Shown piece by piece: positions 1 through 7,310 of a stretch of DNA of 64,000 nucleotides (position 1 is its first letter; every line of letters starts with the position of its first letter). Source of the DNA: JAZKHE01 sp040385525 (GTDB lineage Bacteria; Bacteroidota; Bacteroidia; UBA4408); assembly GCA_040385525.1 (NCBI GenBank), contig JAZKHE010000002.1, forward strand, positions 248,001 to 312,000, given 5' to 3'. Below the pieces are notes generated by a model. That model was not told where the DNA came from, ran no database searches, and saw nothing but the letters and a program-made list of their open reading frames with translations. A program made the position numbers and the translations under genes.

Positions 1-1
1 T

Positions 2-688
2 GCAGAAAATATTTTTGTTAAGCCAGCAAAGCTTCCGTATAGAGTAAAAGTAAAAAATATTGAAACAGAAATTGAAGACGCACTTACATTAAAATGGGAA
101 ACAAAAAGTAGTAATCTTTTCCGCAAGCAAGAAAAGTTTAGCAGAAAAATGGCAAATTATTTAGCCGATAATCCTGATGCATTTATTTATGTTTATCCGC
201 AACAATTTACTGCTAAAGAAAAAGAGTATATTTTATTTTTTGAAGCAAAGAAAAAATATTTTAAAAGCAAAAATGCAGGGGTTTTTAGTTACAAAGATTC
301 TATCGCGGTAGAAAAAATGTCAGTAAAAGAACCATTATTTGTAAGTTATTTAAATAAACATAGCAATTATAAAATAAATACAATTCAAGAAAAATGTTTT
401 TTGGTTGTAGATTCTGCTCTCATTAATAATAAATTTAATCTATTAAATAAGCAAAGAGAAAAAGTATTTATAGCAAGTTTAAAAAATAAGGCTGTAGAAA
501 AACAAGTAAAAATTTATGCTGGAAAAAGTGTTGTTCCTTACAATGGTTTTTCATTTTATAAAATTACTTATAAAGCAGATTTGCCAGACGATTTAATTAA
601 GGCGTACAAAGATATGAACGATTTAAATAACGAAGCACCACGTAATAAGTTTAAAAAAGACCGAAAGAAAAACGAAAATGTTTTCTGA
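2..688 (+). CDS. C-terminal part of a large unknown protein (5' end outside window)
   Basis: The reading frame is open from the first complete codon at base 2 to TGA at 686-688, so this is the end of a longer gene and the ATG at 149 is probably internal. About 228 residues are visible, rich in Lys, Asn and Tyr, ending in a basic tail (KFKKDRKKNE). No signal peptide or membrane segment lies in the visible part. The segment around MANYLADNPDAFIYVYP followed by EKEYILFFEAKKKYF resembles, from memory of the family, the C-terminal end of large AsmA/DUF748-like envelope proteins of Bacteroidota. That assignment is an inference and weak. It runs towards a separately promoted gene at 804. Confidence 0.5.
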   Translation, partial: AENIFVKPAKLPYRVKVKNIETEIEDALTLKWETKSSNLFRKQEKFSRKMANYLADNPDAFIYVYPQQFTAKEKEYILFFEAKKKYFKSKNAGVFSYKDSIAVEKMSVKEPLFVSYLNKHSNYKINTIQEKCFLVVDSALINNKFNLLNKQREKVFIASLKNKAVEKQVKIYAGKSVVPYNGFSFYKITYKADLPDDLIKAYKDMNDLNNEAPRNKFKKDRKKNENVF

Positions 689-733
689 TGACATCTAATT
701 ATATGTGAATAATGTAATATAATTAAATTGTTT

Positions 734-767
734 TGTAACGATTGATTTTGCATTAGCACCATCTTTG
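734..767 (+). promoter_or_regulatory. Promoter with TGTAAC-N23-CTTTG signature
   Basis: TGTAAC at 734-739 and CATCTTTG at 760-767 (a -7-like TAnnTTTG element), 36 bp before the ATG of the DUF4239 gene. The same arrangement occurs at 3868, 4703 and 61772. Confidence 0.5.
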
Positions 768-803
768 TAGCAATAAATTACACTTTAAATTTCTTGTTAT
801 AAA

Positions 804-1631
804 ATGGCAATTACCTATTATATGCTGCAAATGCCTCCGTTTTTGCTTTTTGTTTTAATCGTTTTTTTCTCAGCACTTTTTACAACCGTTTGCACTTATG
901 TTTTCCGAAAATATGTTCGTTTAAATATTTTACGATCGCACAACGAAGTAACAGGATTTCTTTATTTATCAATTGCAAGTTTCTATGCTTTGTTACTAAG
1001 TTTTGTAATGTTATTGGTTTGGGAACAATATAACGAAGCACACAGCAACATGAGTAAAGAGGGTAGTTCTGCAATGAATTTATATCAAGACATTAAGCAT
1101 TATCCTGATACAGTTGAATCTAAAAAATTAATGACTGTATATCTAAATTTTGTTTATAACGTAGTTGACGAAGAGTTTCCAAGTATGGAAATGATGAAGC
1201 AAAGCAGAAAAACACCCGAATCGTTTAATAAAGTTTTTTATGTAATGGAACATCTAAATCCTAAAACTCCATTTCAAATTCAACTTGTTTCTCAAATGTT
1301 TAGTCATCTTAGCGAACTCTCTATGTATAGAGGATTACGCACATCTTCTATTGATGCAGAAATACCATCGCCAATTTGGTTACCAATAATTTTTGGAGCA
1401 CTTATTACTTTTTTGTGTTCATTGTTGTTAGATATTGAACATAGCAAAATGCACATTTTGTTAAATGCAATGTTAGGTGTTTTTGTTGGCGCATTTATTT
1501 TTATTATTATTCTTCTCGATCATCCTTTTACAGGAGAACTTGGTGTGGAGCCAAAACTATATAAGCAAATATTTACACTAGAACAATGGGCTACTGAATC
1601 TCCAGTTTCTAATACAATTATTATTAAATAA
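804..1631 (+). CDS. DUF4239-family integral membrane protein
   Basis: 275 residues with two N-terminal membrane segments (about 10-32 and 50-72) and two near the C-terminus (about 190-238), separated by a soluble helical region. This is the layout of the DUF4239 (bestrophin-like) family. Family-type motifs are the segment around SFYALLLSFVMLLVWEQY in the second membrane helix, an acidic/alanine stretch after it (KEGSSAMNLYQDI), and a C-terminal HPFTGELGVEP matching the conserved PF-G element. Function is not established; an ion-channel-like role has been suggested by fold only. It is followed after 13 bp by the lipoprotein at 1645, so the two are probably co-transcribed. Confidence 0.75.
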   Translation: MAITYYMLQMPPFLLFVLIVFFSALFTTVCTYVFRKYVRLNILRSHNEVTGFLYLSIASFYALLLSFVMLLVWEQYNEAHSNMSKEGSSAMNLYQDIKHYPDTVESKKLMTVYLNFVYNVVDEEFPSMEMMKQSRKTPESFNKVFYVMEHLNPKTPFQIQLVSQMFSHLSELSMYRGLRTSSIDAEIPSPIWLPIIFGALITFLCSLLLDIEHSKMHILLNAMLGVFVGAFIFIIILLDHPFTGELGVEPKLYKQIFTLEQWATESPVSNTIIIK

Positions 1632-1644
1632 CAAAACAATTTAT

Positions 1645-2100
1645 ATGAAATTAAAACATTATTCTTCTGCATTTTTATTTTTATCAACACTATTTATTGT
1701 TTCGTGTACATCGCACGAAAAAACACCAGACGCTTTTGATCTTGTACAAGAACAAAAATCGCAAACTAAAGATTCTAGCATTGAGCTTGTTGTTACTAAC
1801 GAAGTTATAAAAAAAGTTGAATACACTAGTGAGTGGATTGTTTTTAAAAATGGCATAGACAGTAAAATTAAAAACAACGAAAAAAAAATTAAAGAAATAA
1901 AAGGAATGACTAGCACTAATTCCAAATTATATAAAACAATTGAAAGTTTAGAAAAAGAAAACAACGACTTGCAAAAGCAATTAAATATTTACAAAGAAGA
2001 CGAAAAAGTAAGATGGGAAAATTTTAAAGCAGAAATTAACCACACAGCAAATAATATCGAAATTGATTTAAAAGATATTAAATTGAATAATTATAAATAA
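1645..2100 (+). CDS. Coiled-coil lipoprotein (paralogue of 4149)
   Basis: 151 residues. A lipoprotein signal peptide ends in a lipobox with Cys21 (IVSC). The rest is Lys/Glu-rich and predicted coiled coil, with KKIKEIK and ESLEKENNDLQKQL heptad-like runs. The C-terminal part (LQKQLNIYKEDEKVRWENFK then AEINH) aligns by eye with MQKKLDEYKAEGKEGWESFK then AEFNH in the lipoprotein at 4149, so the two are paralogues. It probably forms an operon with the DUF4239 gene. The role is unknown; the neighbourhood suggests envelope stress. Confidence 0.65.
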   Translation: MKLKHYSSAFLFLSTLFIVSCTSHEKTPDAFDLVQEQKSQTKDSSIELVVTNEVIKKVEYTSEWIVFKNGIDSKIKNNEKKIKEIKGMTSTNSKLYKTIESLEKENNDLQKQLNIYKEDEKVRWENFKAEINHTANNIEIDLKDIKLNNYK

Positions 2101-2207
2101 CAAGTGTGATTTATATAACTTATTGTTAGAGTTATATAAAATTTCTTCCCTCATAGTAAAGACCTTTGCTCTGTATAAAAATTCTTTTATACTATAATAC
2201 TGAGCAA

Positions 2208-3827
2208 ATGAAAACAAAATTACTTTATTTAATAGGAGCATCATTTTTAATTACAAACTTAAGTTATAGTCAAGCACCAAATTTAGGCACAGCAGCAAAC
2301 TTTGTTTTGTTTTCTTCTAACGGAGCAGTTAGTAATGTTGGTATTTCTCAAATTACTGGCAACGTAGGTACAAATAGCGGGTCGAGCACTGCTTTTGGAA
2401 ATGTAAATGGTGTTATGAATGATGGTAACGGCGTTAGTGCACAATGCGCTGCCGATTTACTTATAGCATACAATCAATTAGAAAGTACTGTAGCAACATT
2501 ATTTCCTGTTGGTAATTCAATTGGTAATGGAGAAACACTTACACCAGGTGTAAGATCTATAACAGGTGCCACAACATTAGATTTAAATTTAACATTAGAT
2601 GCTCAAGACAATTCTAATGCAGTATTTATTTTTAAAATTCAAGGAGCATTTTCTGCAGCAGCACAATCAAAAGTAAAATTAATAAATGGCGCATTGGCTT
2701 GTAATGTTTTTTGGAAAGTTGATGGCGTAGTAAGTATGGCTACAGGTTCAACTATGCGCGGAACAATAATTTCTAACGGAGGAGCAATTAATTTAAGTGT
2801 AGGCGATACATTAGAAGGTAGAGCACTTACAACAAATGGAGCAATAGAAGTTAATGGAGTTTTAGCTTACATTCCAACAGGTTGTGGTAGCGTTGTTCTC
2901 TCTGGTCCGCTTGCACCAACATTACGTAGTACAGAATGTTATGCATTGTTCTCTGCATCAGGCGATGTAACAAACACAGGTATTACCACGGTTAGTGGTG
3001 ATGTAGGTACAAACGTTGGTTCAACTACTGGTTATGATCCATTATTAGTTTCTGGGAACATTCACCAACTTCCAGATGCTTCTACAGCGCAATGTGCTGC
3101 AGATTTATTATTGGTTTACGATTACGTAAATACATTAGCTTACGATATTAAATTATTATATCCAGCACAGTTTGGTAGAAATTTAGTGCTAACGCCGCAT
3201 ACTTATTTAATGGATGCCGCAGCAACACTAACCGATACTGTTTATTTAAACGCTAAAGGAAATGCTAATGCAGTTTTTGTAATTCAAATAAATGGTGCTT
3301 TATCTACAAGTACATACTCTAAAGTTATTTTAACTAACGGTGCACAAGCAAAAAATGTTTATTGGAAAGTAGAAGGAGCAGTAAGCATAAATAATTATTC
3401 TGTTTTTTGCGGAACAATAATTTGTAACAATGGTGCTTTGGGAGCAATAAATACTGGAGTTACACTTAATGGTCGTGCTTTAACAACCGCAGGTGCTTTA
3501 ACAACAACAGCTGTTACAGCTACAATGCCAGCCGGCTGTAATGCTTTAAACACAGGTGTTTCTGATTTGTTTAATGATGAGAAATTGATTACTATTTATC
3601 CAAATCCATTTTTAAATTCAATACACATTACAAATACAAACTTAGAAGCTAACACTAATTTAGAGTTAAAAATATATACTGTTTTAGGTGTTGAAGTTGT
3701 AAGCAAAGTTTTGAATCAAAATGAAACTACAATAGATACAAACCACCTTTCTGCTGGTGTTTATTTTTATCATGTTAATTCAAACAACAAAACAGTTCAA
3801 ACGGGTAAAATAATTTCGCAACAATAA
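2208..3827 (+). CDS. Secreted protein with two tandem DUF3494 (ice-binding-like) domains and T9SS sorting domain
   Basis: 539 residues from the ATG at 2208; an upstream TTG at 2166 would prepend 14 residues before an otherwise clean signal peptide (MKTKLLYLIGASFLITNLSYS, cut before Q). Two homologous domains follow, about residues 23-227 and 233-445. Each has the DUF3494 pattern: an opening FVLFSSNGAVSNVG / YALFSASGDVTNTG, GNVGTN or GDVGTN, CAADLL, NAVFIFKIQGA / NAVFVIQINGA, a GTII motif and a closing GRALTT-GA. The C-terminal 75 residues (IYPNPF start, GVYFYHVN, TGKII end) form a type A T9SS sorting domain. DUF3494 proteins fold as a beta-solenoid and many bind ice; others act as adhesins. 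Binding ice is therefore likely but not certain. Confidence 0.85.
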   Translation: MKTKLLYLIGASFLITNLSYSQAPNLGTAANFVLFSSNGAVSNVGISQITGNVGTNSGSSTAFGNVNGVMNDGNGVSAQCAADLLIAYNQLESTVATLFPVGNSIGNGETLTPGVRSITGATTLDLNLTLDAQDNSNAVFIFKIQGAFSAAAQSKVKLINGALACNVFWKVDGVVSMATGSTMRGTIISNGGAINLSVGDTLEGRALTTNGAIEVNGVLAYIPTGCGSVVLSGPLAPTLRSTECYALFSASGDVTNTGITTVSGDVGTNVGSTTGYDPLLVSGNIHQLPDASTAQCAADLLLVYDYVNTLAYDIKLLYPAQFGRNLVLTPHTYLMDAAATLTDTVYLNAKGNANAVFVIQINGALSTSTYSKVILTNGAQAKNVYWKVEGAVSINNYSVFCGTIICNNGALGAINTGVTLNGRALTTAGALTTTAVTATMPAGCNALNTGVSDLFNDEKLITIYPNPFLNSIHITNTNLEANTNLELKIYTVLGVEVVSKVLNQNETTIDTNHLSAGVYFYHVNSNNKTVQTGKIISQQ

Positions 3828-3867
3828 ATAGTTAATGCGTAAATAATGTAACTATTTAAAGCGTTTG

Positions 3868-3902
3868 TGTAACATAACAAACTGTTATTAAAGCAACCTT
3901 TG
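3868..3902 (+). promoter_or_regulatory. Promoter with TGTAAC-N24-CTTTG signature
   Basis: TGTAAC at 3868-3873 and AACCTTTG ending at 3902, 35 bp before the ATG of the CsbD gene. Spacing is 24 bp, as at 4703 and 61772. Confidence 0.5.
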
Positions 3903-3937
3903 TAGTGCAAAAATTATTTTGCAAATAAATATTAATT

Positions 3938-4126
3938 ATGACAAACTTAAACGAATTAAAAGGAAACTGGAACGAAACAAAAGGAAAGTTAAAACAAAAA
4001 TTTGCAATACTTACCGATAATGATTTACTATTAATTGAAGGAAAACAAGACGAATTGTTAGGGAAACTTCAAATTAAATTGGGTAAAACTAAAGAAGAAA
4101 TTAAAAAAATAATATCAGAATTATAA
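3938..4126 (+). CDS. CsbD-family stress protein
   Basis: 62 residues, the usual CsbD size. It begins with the family signature of Asn/Trp/Lys (LKGNWNETKGKLKQKF), followed by a second amphipathic half (LLIEGKQDELLGKLQIKLGKTKEEIKKII). CsbD proteins are small general-stress proteins (sigma-B controlled in Bacillus) of unknown biochemical action. Here it leads a group including a lipoprotein, YtxH and Dps, consistent with a stress role. It has its own promoter-like sequence and sits 22 bp before the lipoprotein at 4149. Confidence 0.85.
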   Translation: MTNLNELKGNWNETKGKLKQKFAILTDNDLLLIEGKQDELLGKLQIKLGKTKEEIKKIISEL

Positions 4127-4148
4127 ACCAAAACAAACAAAAATCAAA

Positions 4149-4586
4149 ATGAAAAAATCAATTTTTAAAATAGCATTAGGAGTTTTTGCAGTAACAACAG
4201 TAGTTAGTTGCACATCATCTGCCGACAAATTAAAGGAAGCAGAAGAAAAAGTAATCGAATCAAACAACGAATTACAAACTGCAAACGATGAATATGTTTC
4301 AGATATTGAAGCATACAGAATTGAAACTGCAAAAAAAATAGAAGAGAATAATAGAAGCATAGCTGCGTTTAATTTAAGAGTTGAAGGCGAAAAGAAAGAA
4401 GCTAGAGAGCAATACAAAAAAGATATTGCAGCGTTAGAACAAAAAAATAGCGATATGCAAAAAAAATTAGATGAGTATAAAGCTGAAGGTAAAGAAGGTT
4501 GGGAATCTTTTAAAGCAGAGTTTAATCACGATATGGAAGAGTTAGGTAGAGCATTTAGTGGCTTAACTGAAAGAAGCAAAAAATAG
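4149..4586 (+). CDS. Coiled-coil lipoprotein (paralogue of 1645)
   Basis: 145 residues. The signal peptide ends with a lipobox TVVSC (Cys21), predicting an outer- or inner-membrane-anchored lipoprotein. Almost the whole mature part is charged helix (KLKEAEEKVIESNNELQ; EQKNSDMQKKLDEYKAEG), with the terminal motif GWESFKAEFNHDM shared with the lipoprotein at 1645. It follows CsbD closely and is terminated by the hairpin at 4631. Function unknown; it may be a periplasmic structural or stress lipoprotein. Confidence 0.65.
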   Translation: MKKSIFKIALGVFAVTTVVSCTSSADKLKEAEEKVIESNNELQTANDEYVSDIEAYRIETAKKIEENNRSIAAFNLRVEGEKKEAREQYKKDIAALEQKNSDMQKKLDEYKAEGKEGWESFKAEFNHDMEELGRAFSGLTERSKK

Positions 4587-4630
4587 TTAATTGGTGTGTT
4601 ATTTTAATTAGTTCCTAATTAAGAGGAAGA

Positions 4631-4661
4631 AGAGTAATGAGTTTTTCATTACTCTTTTTTT
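4631..4661 (+). terminator. Rho-independent terminator after the CsbD-lipoprotein unit
   Basis: Perfect 10-bp stem AGAGTAATGA / TCATTACTCT with a short T-rich loop, followed by a run of T. It ends the transcript of 3938-4586 before the next promoter. Confidence 0.85.
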
Positions 4662-4702
4662 ATTTGCTAAAACGTAAAATGTGTAACATAAGTAAATACT
4701 AA

Positions 4703-4737
4703 TGTAACGATTGTACTAAGCAAATACACAACCTTTG
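4703..4737 (+). promoter_or_regulatory. Promoter with TGTAAC-N24-CTTTG signature
   Basis: TGTAAC at 4703-4708 and AACCTTTG ending at 4737, 37 bp before the ATG at 4775. The -7-like half is identical to that at 3895-3902. Confidence 0.5.
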
Positions 4738-4774
4738 TGGTGTGAAAATTAATTCACATTAAAAAATAATAACC

Positions 4775-5416
4775 ATGAAAAAAATATTCTTAATAGCAAC
4801 AGTTGCTTCTGTTTTATTTTCAATAAATACAAAAGCACAAAATAATGATGTAGATTCTCGCGAAAAAATTTCGTTCGGAGTAAAAGCGGGAGCAAATTAT
4901 TCTAACGTTTGGGATGAGCAAGGTCAAGATTTTAGAGCAGATTCAAAATTAGGTTTTGCAGGTGGTGCTTTTTTAGGAATTCCTATTAATAAATTTATTG
5001 GTGTTCAACCAGAAATATTATTGTCTCAAAAAGGATTTCAAGCAAGTGGTACTTTGTTAGGTTCGCCTTATTCTCTTACACGCACAACAAATCATATTGA
5101 TGTTCCTGTACAATTACAAATTAAGCCTGTGCAATTTTTAACATTACTTGCTGGCCCACAATTTTCGTATTTAATGAGTCAAAAAACTACTTACACTTGG
5201 GGCGTAAATAGCACAGAACAAGAACAAGAATTTAATAACGATAACTTACGCAAAAACGCTTTAGGTTTTGTTGTAGGTGCAGATATTAATATCGATCATT
5301 TTGTGTTGTCTGGCAGAATGGGTTGGGATTTTCAAAACAATAATGGTGATGGATCATCATACACACCAAGATACAAAAACCAATGGTTACAGTTAACTGC
5401 AGGTTTAAAAATTTAA
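4775..5416 (+). CDS. Outer-membrane beta-barrel protein (PorT/OMP_b-brl_2-like)
   Basis: 213 residues with a clean signal peptide (MKKIFLIATVASVLFSINTKA, cut before Q). The mature part opens with FGVKAGANYSNVW, typical of the small PorT-like eight-stranded barrels of Bacteroidota. Alternating strands follow, including GIPINKFIGVQPEILLSQKG and VPVQLQIKPVQFLTLLAGPQ, ending in LTAGLKI. It starts a transcript after the terminator at 4631 and is followed by a second barrel. The specific function is unknown. Confidence 0.75.
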   Translation: MKKIFLIATVASVLFSINTKAQNNDVDSREKISFGVKAGANYSNVWDEQGQDFRADSKLGFAGGAFLGIPINKFIGVQPEILLSQKGFQASGTLLGSPYSLTRTTNHIDVPVQLQIKPVQFLTLLAGPQFSYLMSQKTTYTWGVNSTEQEQEFNNDNLRKNALGFVVGADINIDHFVLSGRMGWDFQNNNGDGSSYTPRYKNQWLQLTAGLKI

Positions 5417-5458
5417 AACAATTACAATTAAATAAATAATAAATCAAAACAATCAAGA

Positions 5459-6034
5459 ATGAAAACAGGAAAATTAATTATTGCAATAGTGCTTTTTATA
5501 GCAAGTAACAGCGCCTTTGCCCAGCAAGAAACAAAATCATCAACATCAGAAAAATACGGTAGCACATTAAATGCAGGTTTAGGAATTGGTTACTACGGCT
5601 ACATTGGTCAAACCACTCCAGTATTGCATTTAAATTATGAATTTGATGTTGCTAAAAATTTCACACTTGCACCTTTTATAACGTATTATTCTTATAAAAA
5701 ATATAATTACTGGGGCGATCCAAAATATACTTACAAAAATTATTACTATCGTCAAACAGTTATTCCTATTGGTGTAAAAGGTACTTATTATTTTGACGAA
5801 ATTTTGGGTGCAGGTTCAAATTGGGATTTTTATTTAGCGGGCTCTTTGGGTGTTGCTATTAGAAAAACAACTTGGGAAAATGGTTACTACGGAAACACAA
5901 CTGTATATAAAGGTAATTCTGGTTTATATCTTGACGGACACATCGGAACAGAATATCATTTAAACAACAAAGTAGGTTTGTTTCTTGATTTAGCTTCTGG
6001 TCTTTCAACATTTGGTTTAGCTATTCATTTATAA
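5459..6034 (+). CDS. Small outer-membrane beta-barrel protein
   Basis: 191 residues with a signal peptide ending NSAFA before QQ. The mature sequence is rich in Tyr, Gly and Asn with alternating beta strands (GSTLNAGLGIGYYGYIG; VIPIGVKGTYYFDEI; GLYLDGHIGTEYHLN) and ends LSTFGLAIHL with hydrophobic alternation, as in a barrel's last strand. It is not clearly homologous to the barrel at 4775. It lies 42 bp after that gene and 13 bp before the Lmo0937-type peptide, in an apparent operon. Confidence 0.65.
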   Translation: MKTGKLIIAIVLFIASNSAFAQQETKSSTSEKYGSTLNAGLGIGYYGYIGQTTPVLHLNYEFDVAKNFTLAPFITYYSYKKYNYWGDPKYTYKNYYYRQTVIPIGVKGTYYFDEILGAGSNWDFYLAGSLGVAIRKTTWENGYYGNTTVYKGNSGLYLDGHIGTEYHLNNKVGLFLDLASGLSTFGLAIHL

Positions 6035-6047
6035 AAAATTAAAAACA

Positions 6048-6203
6048 ATGGGAAATTTATTATACACAATTGCAGTAATATTAGTAATACTTTGGGCAAT
6101 AGGTTTTGTTGGTTACAACATAGGAGGAATAATTCATGTATTATTAGTGATAGCAGTTATCGCAGTTATACTTAGAGTTATTCAAGGAAGAAAAATACTT
6201 TAA
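6048..6203 (+). CDS. Lmo0937-family short membrane protein
   Basis: 51 residues (MGNLLYTIAVILVILWAIGF onward, ending GRKIL). It has two hydrophobic helices (about 4-22 and 28-44) joined by GYNIGG, and a basic tail. Size, the N-terminal MGNLLY-IAVILVILWAIGF and the glycine-rich turn match the Lmo0937/DUF5670 family, which in Bacteroidota often sits with CsbD and YtxH genes. It is co-oriented and tightly spaced with its neighbours (13 bp after, 30 bp before), which supports it as a real gene. Function unknown. Confidence 0.8.
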   Translation: MGNLLYTIAVILVILWAIGFVGYNIGGIIHVLLVIAVIAVILRVIQGRKIL

Positions 6204-6233
6204 AAATTATTAATCAATTTAAAAAATAAAAAG

Positions 6234-6515
6234 ATGAACACAACAAGTAAAGTTTTAATTGCTGCGTTAGCAGGAGTTGCAGTAGGTGGTTTGTTAGGCG
6301 TATTATTTGCGCCAGATAAAGGTTCTGAAACAAGAAGAAAAATCGCTAAAAAAAGTTCTGATTCACTTGATGGAGTGAAAGAAAAGTTAGAAGATTTGTT
6401 GAGCAGTTTTACTGAAAAATTTGATGCTGTTAAAGAAGAAGCTGTTAGTCAGTACGAAAATGGCAAACACAAATTTGAAGAACTAAGAGACGAAGTTAAA
6501 ACTCAAAAAAGCTAA
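6234..6515 (+). CDS. YtxH domain-containing protein
   Basis: 93 residues. The N-terminal hydrophobic helix has the YtxH signature of small residues followed by LFAPDKGSETRRKIAKK. After this comes a long charged amphipathic helix (DGVKEKLEDLLSSFTEKFDA). YtxH proteins are small general-stress proteins with a single membrane helix. Its place among CsbD, holin-like and Dps genes fits that role. Confidence 0.85.
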   Translation: MNTTSKVLIAALAGVAVGGLLGVLFAPDKGSETRRKIAKKSSDSLDGVKEKLEDLLSSFTEKFDAVKEEAVSQYENGKHKFEELRDEVKTQKS

Positions 6516-6551
6516 TACCTTTTTGATTTAAACCTATAAAACCATAAAATT

Positions 6552-6893
6552 TTGGAAAACGACACACCTTTAATAGAACCGATTTTTGAGAAAATTGAAC
6601 AGTTTGGAAAAACGAGTTTAACCTTATACAAATACAAAGCAATTGATAAATCAGCAGATATATTATCTAGTTTTATTTCTCGATTTTCATTTCTACTTGT
6701 TTTTTCTTTGTTTTTAATATTTGCAAATATTGGGTTGGCGATTTGGCTAGGCACATTGTTCGCAAGCTTATACATTGGTTTTTTGTGTGTTGCCGCCTTT
6801 TATGGTTTTATAGGTTTTATATTATATTTCTTATTGCACAATTGGATAAAAAGAAAAGTAAGTAATTCCATCATCTTAAAAATGATAAATTAA
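6552..6893 (+). CDS. Phage holin-like (DUF1469 / holin superfamily III) membrane protein
   Basis: 113 residues from a TTG start. An in-frame stop at 6537-6539 and no in-frame ATG make TTG the natural choice. The N-terminus is amphipathic (IFEKIEQFGKTSLTLYKYKA), then come two membrane hairpin helices (about 45-68 and 75-98) with FANIGLAIWLG and FYGFIGFILYFL, ending in basic residues. This is the layout of the actinophage-holin-like/DUF1469 family common in Bacteroidota stress loci; it is chromosomal and need not act as a holin. The next gene starts one base after its stop, so they are translationally close. Confidence 0.65.
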   Translation: MENDTPLIEPIFEKIEQFGKTSLTLYKYKAIDKSADILSSFISRFSFLLVFSLFLIFANIGLAIWLGTLFASLYIGFLCVAAFYGFIGFILYFLLHNWIKRKVSNSIILKMIN

Positions 6894-6894
6894 T

Positions 6895-7296
6895 ATGACA
6901 AAAATTACAAACGCACAAGAACTTAGGCAAGCAATTGTTTTGCTTGAGGAGCAACAATCAGCAGAAGCTAAAATTTTAAAAGTTGAAATTAAAGAAGCTT
7001 ATGATAATTTGAATCCAATAAGTTTAATAACAAAATCTATTAAAAAATTTACAAGTTCACCAACCGATCAGGCTGATATGCTTTCAACAGCGATTAGTTT
7101 AGCCTCGGGCTTTATTTCTAAAAAAATAATGGTGCGTGAAGAAGATGGACCATTAAAAAAAATACTAGGTACTGTTATGCAAATTGGTATAACAAATCTT
7201 GTTTCAAAAAATACCGATGGAATAAAATCAGTTGTTTTGTTTTTAATAAATGCTTTTACTAAAAAGAAAGAAGTTAAAAACCACGATTATAGATAA
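6895..7296 (+). CDS. Unrecognised protein of the stress cluster
   Basis: 133 residues, no signal peptide. The N-terminal half is charged and helical (TNAQELRQAIVLLEEQQSAE; AKILKVEIKEAYDNLNPISL). The C-terminal half is less polar, with Gly/Ile/Val-rich segments (SLASGFISKKIMV; ILGTVMQIGITNLVS; VVLFLINAFTKKKE) that could associate with a membrane. It starts 1 bp after the holin-like gene and ends 14 bp before the AI-2E permease, which implies a shared job with them. I do not recognise the family. Confidence 0.6.
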   Translation: MTKITNAQELRQAIVLLEEQQSAEAKILKVEIKEAYDNLNPISLITKSIKKFTSSPTDQADMLSTAISLASGFISKKIMVREEDGPLKKILGTVMQIGITNLVSKNTDGIKSVVLFLINAFTKKKEVKNHDYR

Positions 7297-7310
7297 TTTA
7301 CAAAATTAAA

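Noticed and set aside
6552..6893. Holin-like gene as evidence of a prophage
   Set aside because: It sits in a stress gene operon with no endolysin or other phage genes; this membrane family is common on Bacteroidota chromosomes.
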